A DNA stretch of 64,000 bases from FLUQ01 sp031550605 (GTDB taxonomy: Bacteria > Desulfobacterota > Desulfovibrionia > Desulfovibrionales > Desulfovibrionaceae). Of this stretch, positions 23,475-31,659 are shown one piece after another (position 1 is the first letter of the stretch; every line of letters begins with the position of its first letter). Under the pieces are notes generated by a model. It did not search any database and was not told the DNA's origin. It worked only from the letters and a program-made list of their open reading frames with translations. The translations under genes were made by a program, and so were the position numbers. The DNA is taken from positions 1 through 64,000 of the forward strand of contig JAVBOK010000037.1 of NCBI GenBank assembly GCA_031550605.1. Reading direction: 5' to 3'.

Positions 23475-26360
23475 ATGCGTGCAGAACCCCATGCCGCCTT
23501 TCATGCCGGCCTGCTGGCCGTCATCCCCGCGGACCGCATATACACCGATCCCTTGCGCACTCTGGCGTACGGCACCGACGCCAGTTTTTACCGGCTGACC
23601 CCGAAAATGGTCGTCGACGTTTCGTCCGAAGAGGAAGTCATTGCGCTTTTGCGCCTGGCGAAGCGGCACGCCGTGGCCGTGACCTTCCGCGCGGCGGGCA
23701 CCAGCCTGTCCGGCCAGGGGGTGAGCGATTCCGTGCTGGTCCGCCTGGGCCACGGCTGGCGGGAATACCGGGTCAGCCCGGACGGCGGGTCCGTCCGGCT
23801 GCAGCCGGGGCTGATCGGCGCGCAGGCCAACGCCATCCTGGCCCCCCTGGGCCGCAGGATCGGGCCGGACCCGGCATCCATCGACACCTGCAAGGTCGGG
23901 GGCATTGTGGCCAACAACGCCAGCGGCATGTGCTGCGGGGTCGCGGACAATGCGTACAAGACCCTGACCGCCGCGCGCCTGATCCTGGCCGACGGAACCT
24001 TTCTCGATACCGGGGATGCGGCCAGCCGGGCGGCTTTCGCCAAAAGCCACGCGCATATCCTGCGGGGGCTGGCCGATCTGCGCGTCCGGGTGACGGCGGA
24101 TACGGATCTGGCGGAACGCATCCGGCGCAAATTCAAGATCAAGAACACCACCGGCTACAGCATCAACGCCCTTGTGGATTTTGCCGACCCGTTTGAAATC
24201 TTGCAGCACCTGATGGTGGGGTCCGAAGGTACCCTGGGCTTCATTGCGGAAGTCACCTGCCGCACGGTGGAAGAGCATCCGTTCAAGGCCTCCGCCCTGA
24301 TGCTGTTCCCCGACGTGGCCGAAGCCTGCCGCGCCGCCATCCTGCTGCGCAGGCTGCCCGTGGCCGCGGCGGAACTGATGGACCGCGCCTCCCTGCGCAG
24401 CGTGGAAGGGCAGCCGGGCATCCCGTCGTCCATTGCGGAACTGGGCGCTTCCGTGGCCTCGCTTCTGGTGGAAACCAGGGCCGCGGACAAGGCCGCCCTG
24501 GTCCGCCAGACGGAACAGATCGCAGCCGCGGTTGCGGAACTGGAACTGGTGCGGCCGGCGGTTTTCACCGACGACCCGGAGGAATGCGCGGGGCTGTGGC
24601 ACATCCGCAAGGGCATCCTGCCTTCGGTGGGCGCCGTGCGCAAGGCGGGCGACACCTGCATCATCGAGGACGTGGCCGTGCCTCTGGAAAAACTGGCCGA
24701 GGCGGCCCTTGACCTGCAGCGGCTGTTCGCCGGACACGGCTACGCGGAAGGCGTGATCTTCGGCCACGCTCTGGACGGCAATCTGCATTTCGTCTTCAAC
24801 CAGAATTTCGGCGACCCCCGGGAGATCGCCCGCTACGGCGCGTTCATGGGCGACGTGTGCGCCATGATTGCAACGGGGCATGACGGCTCGCTGAAAGCCG
24901 AACACGGCACGGGCCGCAACGTGGCCCCCTTTGTGGAACTGGAATGGGGAAAAGCGGCGTACGGGTTGATGCGCGACATCAAGGCTCTGCTCGATCCGCA
25001 GGGCATCCTCAATCCCGGCGTGATCCTGAACGACGATCCGCAGATCCACCTGAAGAACCTCAAACCTCTGACCCCGGCCCACGCGCTGATCGACCCCTGT
25101 ACCGAATGCGGATTTTGCGAACCGACCTGTCCCTCCCGACGGCTCAGCCTGACGCCGCGCCAGCGCATCACCGCCTGGCGCGAGATCACGCGCCTGGCGG
25201 ACCCGGTCGATTCGGGAAGACGGGACGCGCTGGCCGGGGCTCTGGCTAAAACCTACACCTACCAGGGCCGCGACACCTGCGCCGCGGACGGCCTGTGCGC
25301 CCTGCGCTGCCCGGCCGGGATCAACACCGGGGCGTTCATCAAAAGCCTGCGCGCCGCGCAGAACGGCAAAACGGCCCGCGCCGCCGCCCGGTTCGCGGCG
25401 GAGCATTTCGCCGCCGTGACCGGGGGCGCGTCCGTGCTGCTGGCCGGCGCGGATGCGGCGCACCGCGTTCTGGGCACGCGCCTCATGCGGAAAGCTTCGG
25501 ATCTGGCCCGCATCGTCAGTGCGCGGAAAATCCCGGCCTGGAACCCGGCCATGCCCACGGGGATCACACGCGCGGCCGTGACGGCGCTTGCGCGCGACGC
25601 ATCCCGCGCGGCGGCCTGCCTGCCGGCGGTGGTCTATTTTCCCAGTTGCGTCAGCCGCACCATGGGGCCGGACAGCAACAACGCCGACCGGCGCACGGAA
25701 CCGCAGATCACCGTCGGCCTGCTGGCGAAAGCCGGATTCCGGGTGATCTTTCCGGCGGGGCTTGAGCGGCTGTGCTGCGGCATGGCCTTTGCCAGCAAGG
25801 GGTTTACGGAGGAAGCGGCGTACAAGGAATCCGAACTGAACGCGGCCCTGCTTGCCGCGTCGGAAAACGGCCGGTACCCGGTGCTGTCCGACACCAGCCC
25901 CTGTCTGTTGCATATGCGCGAAACCCTGGACAGCCGCCTGAAGCTCCACGAACCCATTTCCTTTGTGCTGGAAGAGATGCGGGACAAGCTGTCTTTCACC
26001 CGTCTGGACCGCGTTGTGGCCGTGCACGCCACCTGTTCCGCCCGCAAGATGGGCCTGGCGGACAAACTGGCGGAACTGGCCGGCCTGTGCGCGAAAACGG
26101 TGGTGACGCCCACGGGCGTTGACTGCTGCGGTTTCGCCGGGGACAAGGGTTTCAGCTTTCCCGAACTGAACAAGGCCGCCCTTGCCGACCTGCGCCGGCA
26201 GGTCAGCGGCTGCGATGCGGGCTATTCCACCAGCCGCACCTGCCAGATCGGGCTGGCCCTGCACGGCGGCATTCCCTACCGCTGCATCCTGGCCCTGGTG
26301 GACGAAGCGACCGTTCCGGCCGGACCGGCCGGAACGGGGCTTGACGCGGCGGAAAAGTAG
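23475..26360 (+). CDS. FAD/4Fe-4S D-lactate-dehydrogenase-type oxidoreductase, paralogue 2
   Basis: A 961-residue enzyme with the same order of parts as its upstream neighbour: FAD-binding domain, FAD-oxidase C domain, ferredoxin clusters CTECGFCEPTC (~541) and CAADGLCALRC, then two CCG domains (CCGMAFASKGF, CCGFAGDKGF). Alignment by eye shows close identity over almost the whole length, so this is a tandem duplication. Some DNA tracts are nearly unchanged (around 21227-21300 versus 24188-24261) while others have drifted. All cluster and flavin motifs are intact in both, so neither is a pseudogene. The copies may differ in substrate (lactate stereochemistry, glycolate, other 2-hydroxy acids) or in expression. 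The ATG at 23475 follows CCGGAG. Rubrerythrin begins 50 bases after its stop. Confidence 0.88.
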   Translation: MRAEPHAAFHAGLLAVIPADRIYTDPLRTLAYGTDASFYRLTPKMVVDVSSEEEVIALLRLAKRHAVAVTFRAAGTSLSGQGVSDSVLVRLGHGWREYRVSPDGGSVRLQPGLIGAQANAILAPLGRRIGPDPASIDTCKVGGIVANNASGMCCGVADNAYKTLTAARLILADGTFLDTGDAASRAAFAKSHAHILRGLADLRVRVTADTDLAERIRRKFKIKNTTGYSINALVDFADPFEILQHLMVGSEGTLGFIAEVTCRTVEEHPFKASALMLFPDVAEACRAAILLRRLPVAAAELMDRASLRSVEGQPGIPSSIAELGASVASLLVETRAADKAALVRQTEQIAAAVAELELVRPAVFTDDPEECAGLWHIRKGILPSVGAVRKAGDTCIIEDVAVPLEKLAEAALDLQRLFAGHGYAEGVIFGHALDGNLHFVFNQNFGDPREIARYGAFMGDVCAMIATGHDGSLKAEHGTGRNVAPFVELEWGKAAYGLMRDIKALLDPQGILNPGVILNDDPQIHLKNLKPLTPAHALIDPCTECGFCEPTCPSRRLSLTPRQRITAWREITRLADPVDSGRRDALAGALAKTYTYQGRDTCAADGLCALRCPAGINTGAFIKSLRAAQNGKTARAAARFAAEHFAAVTGGASVLLAGADAAHRVLGTRLMRKASDLARIVSARKIPAWNPAMPTGITRAAVTALARDASRAAACLPAVVYFPSCVSRTMGPDSNNADRRTEPQITVGLLAKAGFRVIFPAGLERLCCGMAFASKGFTEEAAYKESELNAALLAASENGRYPVLSDTSPCLLHMRETLDSRLKLHEPISFVLEEMRDKLSFTRLDRVVAVHATCSARKMGLADKLAELAGLCAKTVVTPTGVDCCGFAGDKGFSFPELNKAALADLRRQVSGCDAGYSTSRTCQIGLALHGGIPYRCILALVDEATVPAGPAGTGLDAAEK

Positions 26361-26410
26361 GGTACTATTACACTGGGTCTTTCCCACACTTTTCATATAC
26401 GGAGGAGACA

Positions 26411-26986
26411 ATGAAATCACTGAAGGGCAGCAAGACCGAGAAAAACATCCTGACCGCCTTTGCCGGCGAATCGCAGGCGCGCACCCGCTATACCTTTTTC
26501 GCCGCCACGGCGAAAAAGGAAGGGTACGTGCAGATTGCGGACATCTTCACGGAAACCGCCGAGCAGGAAAAAGAGCACGCCAAACGGTTGTTCAAATTCC
26601 TTGAAGGCGGCGAAGTGGAAATTACGGCCGCCTTCCCGGCCGGGGTCATCGCCGATACGGAAACGAACCTGCGCGCCGCCGCCGCGGGCGAAAACCACGA
26701 AGTGGAATCCATGTATCCCGGCTACGCCACCACAGCCCGCGAAGAAGGGTACCCGGAAGTGGCCGCCGTCATGGGCGCCATTGCCGTGGCCGAATCCTGG
26801 CACAGGAAACGCTTTCTTGACCTGGCGGCCAACATCAGGGACGGCCGGGTGTTTGTCCGTGAAAAGCCGGTGTTCTGGCGCTGCCGCAATTGCGGGTATG
26901 TGCATGAGGGCACGTCCGCGCCCGCGAGCTGTCCGGCCTGCGCCCATCCCCAGGCGCATTTCGAACTGCGCGCCGAAAACTGGTAA
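26411..26986 (+). CDS. rbr: Rubrerythrin
   Basis: A 191-residue non-haem iron peroxidase, the standard length. The N-terminal four-helix ferritin-like domain (1-~145) carries the diiron ligands in ESQART, EQEKEHAK, GENHEVESMYP and AESWHRKRF. The C-terminal rubredoxin-like domain (~150-191) has the Cys4 iron site CRNCGY...CPAC. It reduces hydrogen peroxide in the cytoplasm of anaerobes using electrons from rubredoxin or NADH-linked reductases. A strong ribosome site GGAGGAG precedes the ATG. Its position after the lactate oxidoreductases may be incidental; it probably has its own promoter in the 50-base gap, although no clear box is seen. Confidence 0.96.
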   Translation: MKSLKGSKTEKNILTAFAGESQARTRYTFFAATAKKEGYVQIADIFTETAEQEKEHAKRLFKFLEGGEVEITAAFPAGVIADTETNLRAAAAGENHEVESMYPGYATTAREEGYPEVAAVMGAIAVAESWHRKRFLDLAANIRDGRVFVREKPVFWRCRNCGYVHEGTSAPASCPACAHPQAHFELRAENW

Positions 26987-26996
26987 AGACCGGGGC

Positions 26997-27011
26997 GGGG
27001 GCGGCGCCCCC
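26997..27011. repeat. GC hairpin after rubrerythrin
   Basis: GGGGGC (26997-27002), a 3-base loop and GCCCCC (27006-27011), followed by more G/C-rich inverted sequence to ~27030. It lies just after the rbr stop and before the convergent Nudix gene. It resembles the other intergenic G-run/C-run hairpins and may act as a transcription or RNA-decay barrier; there is no T-tract. Confidence 0.4.
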
Positions 27012-27090
27012 GGGCCCGGAGGGGCGACGGGCGCTTCCCGATGCGGAACGCGCCCGGCGACGGGTATGGGAAAGCCTGCGGGGCGCGCCC

Positions 27091-27504
27091 TCAGGCGCCC
27101 CACTGCCCCGGGCCGTCGCGCAGGGCGCGGATCACCGGCACGTTGACCGGCAGATACTGCAGATCCGGCGGATCGGCCGGGTCGATCCAGCGCAGGGTTT
27201 GCCCCTCCAGGGGGGCGGGGTCGCCGGCAAAGCGCGTCACGCGGAACAGCCGCAGCGCGACATGGCCGTGGGGGTACCGGTGGGACAGGGTTTTCCACAG
27301 CGCGGCCCGGGAACAGGCGATCCCCAGTTCCTCGGCCAGTTCGCGGAACAGGGCCTGTCGCGGGCTTTCTCCGGGCTCTATCTTGCCGCCGGGAAACTCC
27401 CAGTACCCGGCCATGACCGTTCCGAGCGGCCGTTCGGCCACCAGATAGCGGCCGTCTCGCCAGAGAATGCCCGCAACGGCCCGGAGAATGCGTTCCCGCG
27501 CCAC
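27091..27504 (-). CDS. mutT: Nudix hydrolase, MutT-like
   Basis: A 137-residue Nudix protein. The catalytic box is complete: GGKIEPGESPRQALFRELAE followed by ELGI fits GX5EX7REUXEEXGU, residues ~38-61. Length and the N-terminal AVAGILWRDGRYLVAERP fit the MutT group, which removes oxidised 8-oxo-dGTP from the nucleotide pool, but other nucleoside-diphosphate derivatives are possible. It begins 3 bases after the stop of the thioesterase gene and is probably translated from the same message. Confidence 0.85.
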   Translation of the reverse strand: MARERILRAVAGILWRDGRYLVAERPLGTVMAGYWEFPGGKIEPGESPRQALFRELAEELGIACSRAALWKTLSHRYPHGHVALRLFRVTRFAGDPAPLEGQTLRWIDPADPPDLQYLPVNVPVIRALRDGPGQWGA

Positions 27505-27507
27505 GGC

Positions 27508-27939
27508 TCAGCCCTTTTCCGGATGCAGGATGAAGAAGGATCCGCCGGCCGTGGCCAGAAGGCGACCCTCGCCGTCACGGATGCGCGCATCCGTGGTCAT
27601 CACGGTTCTGCCCGCCTTGACCACCGTGCCCGTGGCGGTCAGTTCGCCCGGCTGACCCGGGTCCGTCCCGCGCAGGTAGCGGATGTTCATTTCCGTGGTC
27701 ACCACTTTCCGCCCCGGGGACAGCAGGCTGATCACCGCGTGGGCCATGGCCTCGTCAGCCAGGGTGGCCAGGATGCCCCCGGCCACATACCCCATGCCCT
27801 GGGCCAGTTTCGGCGACACGGGCAGAGTGATGGAAGCTTCCCCGTTTTCCGCCCTGGTCAGGCGCGCGCCCAGCAGGTTGAACAGCGGGTTGACGGTCTG
27901 GTCCGCTCTGATCACGGCCGCCAGATACTGTTTGGGCAT
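27508..27939 (-). CDS. PaaI-type hotdog-fold acyl-CoA thioesterase
   Basis: A 143-residue single hotdog domain. The segment GYVAGGILATLADEAMAHA matches the PaaI/YdiI consensus helix around the catalytic acidic residue, and the later strand VVTTEMNIRYLRG is typical. It would hydrolyse acyl-CoA or aryl-CoA thioesters; substrate not assignable. It is upstream of and close to the Nudix gene. The start at 27939 has a GGAGG nearby. Confidence 0.8.
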   Translation of the reverse strand: MPKQYLAAVIRADQTVNPLFNLLGARLTRAENGEASITLPVSPKLAQGMGYVAGGILATLADEAMAHAVISLLSPGRKVVTTEMNIRYLRGTDPGQPGELTATGTVVKAGRTVMTTDARIRDGEGRLLATAGGSFFILHPEKG

Positions 27940-27999
27940 GCGTCCTCCGGATGCTTGCAGGCCCCCGCAAAAAACCGCCGCGGGACGGCCGCGGCAAAA

Positions 28000-29991
28000 T
28001 TATTCTTCGCTCAGCGCGGCGCGGCGCTCTTCCAGGTCCGCGACGGCCCGTTCCAGCGGCGCCATTTCTTCCATGATGCTTTCCGCGCGCGTCTGCAGGG
28101 CGTGGAACTTTTTCAGCAGTTCCGTGGTCCGGCCGGAGTCGGCGTACACCTCGGGGTCGGCCAGCACGGCTTCCGTCTCCGTCTGCCGGGCCAGGGCTTC
28201 TTCCAGTTCGCGTTCCAGCATGGCGTAACGGTCCTGCAGCGGCTTAAGTTCCTTGTACACCCTGTTGCGCAATTCGGCCTGTTCCCGTTTGAGGCGCTTC
28301 TGGTCTTCCCGCGACAGGGACGGCCGGGATTTTTCCGGTCCGTCCGCGTCCGGGCCTTTTTCCGCCGGGGCGAGGCCCCCCGCCAGCTTCGCGGCGGCCC
28401 TGGCCTCGGCGTACTGGCCGTACCCCCTGTCGTGGACGGTAAAGCGCCCCTCGTCCAGCAGCCAGACCTCGTCAGCCACCTCGGAAAGCAGGTGCCGGTC
28501 GTGGGCCACCATCAGCACGGTGCCGGGAAAGTCGTCCAGGGCTTCCACCAGGGCTTCGCGGCTTTCCAGGTCCAGGTGGTTGGTCGGTTCGTCCAGGAAC
28601 AGAAAGTTGCAGCGGGCGAGAAAAAGCGAAGCCAGGATCAGGCGGCTTTTTTCCCCGCCGGAAAGGGTCGCGACGCCGCGGTCGAAAAAATTCTGGCCCA
28701 GCAGAAAAAGGCCCAGCACGCTCATCAGCTCTTCTTCGGTGGTGCGCGGGTCGGACAGGCGGCGTATTTCGCCCAGCACCGTGCCGGAAGGGTTCAGGGT
28801 CTCCAACTGGTGCTGGCTGAAATAGCCCGGCTTGACCGTCTGCCCGAGCTGGAGCGATCCGCCGGTTTTTTCCAGGCGGCCGGTCAGCAGGCGGAGCAGG
28901 GTGGATTTGCCGCAGCCGTTATGCCCCACCAGGGCGATTTTCTGCCCCCGGTACAGGGTGAAGGACAGCGCGTTCCACATGCGTTTGCCGTCGGGAAAAT
29001 GAAAGGCCAGATCCGCCGCGGCCAGCACGGTGCGGTCCGACTGGGGAGGGGCCGGCCATTTGAAGTCCAGTTCCTTGCGCCTTGGCGTCGGGGCCAGGCC
29101 TTCCAGCTCCTTTTCCAGTTTCTTGGCCATCTTCTGCCGGGATCCGGCCTGGCGGGCCTTGGTGGCCTTGGCCTTGAAGCGGCGCACAAAGGCCATCTTG
29201 CGCTCGATTTCGTCCTGAATGCGGGCGGCCTCGCGCTCCTTCTGGCCTTCCATCTCTTCCTGCAGGGCGATGAAGTGGCTGAAGTTCCCCTTGCGGAACA
29301 AGGGTTTGCCCGCGCCCAGATAGAGGATGTGGGTGCTGATCCTGTCCATGAACACCCGGTCGTGGGCCACGAAAACCAGCACGCCCTCGTAGTCCAGCAG
29401 AAAATTTTCCAGCCACTCCACCGCGTCCAGATCCAGGTGGTTGGTTGGTTCGTCCAGCAGCAGCACGTCCGCCCCGGCGGTCAGCACGCGGGCCAGCTTC
29501 GCCCGCTCGCGCCAGCCGCCGGAAAGCTGGCCGAGCGGCCGCAGCCACTTGTCCCCGGCAAAACCCAGGCCCGAAAGCACGGCCTTGGCCCGGTGCTCGG
29601 GGTTGTAGCCGTAGACCTGCTCCAGTTCGGCCTGGCGCAGGGCCAGACGGCGCAGGGCGTCCTCGTCGCGGGTTTCGGCGGCATGGTGCCAGGCGGTCCA
29701 GAATTCGTTCCAGTCGGGCAGCACGTCCAGTACGTAGGACAGAAGCTGCCGCTTCAGCACGGCCTCGTCCAGTTCCTGCTCCACAAAGCCCAGGCGGCAG
29801 CCCTTGGGCGTGACCACCTTGCCCGCGTCCGCCGCTTCGGACCCGGCCAGGATGCGCAGCAGGGTGGATTTGCCCGTGCCGTTGGCCCCGCATACGCACA
29901 GGCGCACCCCGGATTGAACCTCCAGGGAAAAGTCGGCCAGGATGTCGCGGCCGCCGAAGGCCTTGCTGACGTTCTGAATGGAAAGGCGCAT
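28000..29991 (-). CDS. ABC-F family ATPase (Uup/YheS-like)
   Basis: A 663-residue protein with two ABC domains and no membrane segments. First domain: Walker A GANGTGKST, signature LSGGW, Walker B LLLDEPTNHLD. The interdomain linker (~240-300) is the charged helical arm typical of ABC-F (KATKARQAGSRQKMAKKLEK). Second domain: GHNGCGKST, LSGGEKSR, LFLDEPTNHLD. A C-terminal coiled coil (~565-655) is charged and heptad-like, as in Uup. ABC-F proteins act on the ribosome, relieving stalls or giving antibiotic protection; the sub-type cannot be fixed by eye. It stands alone on the minus strand, divergent from yhaO. Confidence 0.9.
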   Translation of the reverse strand: MRLSIQNVSKAFGGRDILADFSLEVQSGVRLCVCGANGTGKSTLLRILAGSEAADAGKVVTPKGCRLGFVEQELDEAVLKRQLLSYVLDVLPDWNEFWTAWHHAAETRDEDALRRLALRQAELEQVYGYNPEHRAKAVLSGLGFAGDKWLRPLGQLSGGWRERAKLARVLTAGADVLLLDEPTNHLDLDAVEWLENFLLDYEGVLVFVAHDRVFMDRISTHILYLGAGKPLFRKGNFSHFIALQEEMEGQKEREAARIQDEIERKMAFVRRFKAKATKARQAGSRQKMAKKLEKELEGLAPTPRRKELDFKWPAPPQSDRTVLAAADLAFHFPDGKRMWNALSFTLYRGQKIALVGHNGCGKSTLLRLLTGRLEKTGGSLQLGQTVKPGYFSQHQLETLNPSGTVLGEIRRLSDPRTTEEELMSVLGLFLLGQNFFDRGVATLSGGEKSRLILASLFLARCNFLFLDEPTNHLDLESREALVEALDDFPGTVLMVAHDRHLLSEVADEVWLLDEGRFTVHDRGYGQYAEARAAAKLAGGLAPAEKGPDADGPEKSRPSLSREDQKRLKREQAELRNRVYKELKPLQDRYAMLERELEEALARQTETEAVLADPEVYADSGRTTELLKKFHALQTRAESIMEEMAPLERAVADLEERRAALSEE

Positions 29992-30294
29992 AGAAATTCC
30001 TCGGGAACCCTTGTACCCGAAAAGGCAACGGGCGGCAAACCGGAAAGGCGCGGCCGCGCGCGGCTATTGGCAACGTCTTCTTTGGCAACAGGTTGCCGCG
30101 CGGGCGCGGGCGGCATTCATCGCCGCCGGCAGGCGCCGGACTGAGCGCGCCTTTGCAAGCCCCGGCTGGACGGGGTTTGCCCTCAATCCGGCGCGGCCGC
30201 GCCGGCCCCCGCGCTTTTTCCGCGCGGCCGGGCCTTGCGCCCCGCCGCCGTCCGGCATGAAGACAGCCCGCCGCCTCTGTGGTACACCCGGCCC
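29992..30294. other. Divergent intergenic region with a dispersed repeat
   Basis: This is the 303-base gap between the ABC-F gene and yhaO, very rich in G+C. It contains the 38-base repeat at 30103-30140. No good promoter, operator or small gene is seen; open frames through it are not convincing in base use. Confidence 0.5.
30103..30140. repeat. 38-bp dispersed repeat, copy 1 (inverted relative to 39555)
   Basis: This 38-base segment is the reverse complement of 39555-39592 with a single mismatch. Its core is a hairpin with GGCGGC/GCCGCC arms around a 7-base loop (GATGAAT on the other strand). Both copies are intergenic. Confidence 0.75.
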
Positions 30295-31659
30295 ATGGCG
30301 AATTTTACTTTTGTCCACGCGGCGGACCTGCATCTGGGCGCGCCTTTTCGCGGCCTGGATGCGGCGGCTTCCCGGACCTTTGCCCGCGAGCGGGGCGGGC
30401 TTGCCGGACGCGGCGCGTCTTTTGCCGTTCCGGCCGGTCTGCTGACCGAGGCCGCCTTTACGGCCCTTGCCCGGCTGGAGGAATTGTGCCTTGCGGAAAA
30501 GGCGGCCTTTCTCCTGCTTTCCGGCGACATCTATGACGACGAAAACGGCGTGCTGCGCGCGCGCTTCGCCCTGCGCGACATGTTCGGGCGCCTGGCCGCG
30601 GCCGGCGTGCGGGTGTTCGTCGCCCACGGCAACCACGATCCGTTGACCGGCGCGCCCGCGCCCGTGTCCTGGCCGGAAGGCGTCACGGTGTTCGGCCCCC
30701 GCGTGCAGACGGAAACCGTGCGGCGGGGGGGCGAGGTGCTGGCCCTGGTGCACGGCGTAAGCCACACCGGACCCAGGGAAAAGAACAATCTGGCCCTGCA
30801 GTTCGGCCGCGCGGCCCCGGACCTTTTGACCCCGGCGGAGGGCGTGTTCCAGATCGGGGTGCTGCACTGCTGCGTGGGAGCGGCCGAAGGCCACGCGCCG
30901 TACGCCCCCTGTTCCCCGGCCGATCTGGCGCGCGCGGGACTGGATTATTGGGCCCTGGGCCATGTGCACCAGGGCCGCGTCCTGAGCGAGGCCCCTTTCG
31001 CGGTCTATCCCGGCAGCCTGCAGGGCCTGCATGTCAACGAGACCGGCCCGCACGGCTGCGCGCTGGTCCGGGTGGAGGGGACGCGCTGCCGCGTGCGGTC
31101 CGTGCCCCTGGCCCCGGTGGTCTGGCACAAGCTGGGCCTGGACCTGGATGCCGCGGAGCGGCCCTGCGCCACGGTGGACGACCTGGAACAGGCCGTGCTG
31201 GACGCCCTGGACGATCTGGCCCGGCCCGACGCCGCCGGCGCGCCCGGCGTGGAAGCCCGCCTGTGCCGGGTCATCCTGACCGGGCACACGGACCTTGACC
31301 GGGTGCTGCGGCGGCCGGGGGAACTGGAAACGCTGCTCGAACGCCTGCGCGGGGTCCTGGCCCGGACGGGCGCGGACGGCCCCCGGATATGGCTGAAAGA
31401 TCTGGTCCTGCGCACGAACCCGGCCCGTGATTTCGCGGGCCTGACCGAACGCGACGACCTGGCGGGCGAAGTTGCCCGCACGGCCGCCCGGGCCGTCGCG
31501 GACGAGGCGGCGTTGCGGGAGCTGGCGGACGCCGCCCTGGCGGACCTGTACGGGCACCGCCGCCTGAAACGGGTGCTGGCCGCGCCCGCCGGGGACGGAC
31601 TGCGGGAACTGGCGGCTTCCGCCCGGTCCCTGTGCTGCTCGTTGCTGGAGAGTGACTGA
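30295..31659 (+). CDS. yhaO: YhaO-type metallophosphoesterase (SbcD-like nuclease subunit)
   Basis: A 454-residue calcineurin-like phosphoesterase of the SbcD/Mre11 group. Metal-binding motifs in order: DLHLG (near residue 10), GDIYDDEN (~80), GNHDP (~118), and GHVHQG late in the domain. The C-terminal ~180 residues form the capping and partner-binding region. With the ATPase encoded next it should form an SbcCD/Rad50-Mre11-like complex that opens and trims DNA ends. The ATG at 30295 is chosen because FVHAADLHLG begins right after it; the ribosome site is poor. The stop overlaps the ATG of yhaN by one base. Confidence 0.85.
   Translation: MANFTFVHAADLHLGAPFRGLDAAASRTFARERGGLAGRGASFAVPAGLLTEAAFTALARLEELCLAEKAAFLLLSGDIYDDENGVLRARFALRDMFGRLAAAGVRVFVAHGNHDPLTGAPAPVSWPEGVTVFGPRVQTETVRRGGEVLALVHGVSHTGPREKNNLALQFGRAAPDLLTPAEGVFQIGVLHCCVGAAEGHAPYAPCSPADLARAGLDYWALGHVHQGRVLSEAPFAVYPGSLQGLHVNETGPHGCALVRVEGTRCRVRSVPLAPVVWHKLGLDLDAAERPCATVDDLEQAVLDALDDLARPDAAGAPGVEARLCRVILTGHTDLDRVLRRPGELETLLERLRGVLARTGADGPRIWLKDLVLRTNPARDFAGLTERDDLAGEVARTAARAVADEAALRELADAALADLYGHRRLKRVLAAPAGDGLRELAASARSLCCSLLESD

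Noticed and set aside
20381..26420. Two ~1000-codon minus-strand frames opposite the lactate-dehydrogenase-like genes
   Set aside because: Long antisense frames arise from codon bias. The plus-strand frames have full FAD and Fe-S motifs, while these are rich in Gly/Gln/His without motifs.
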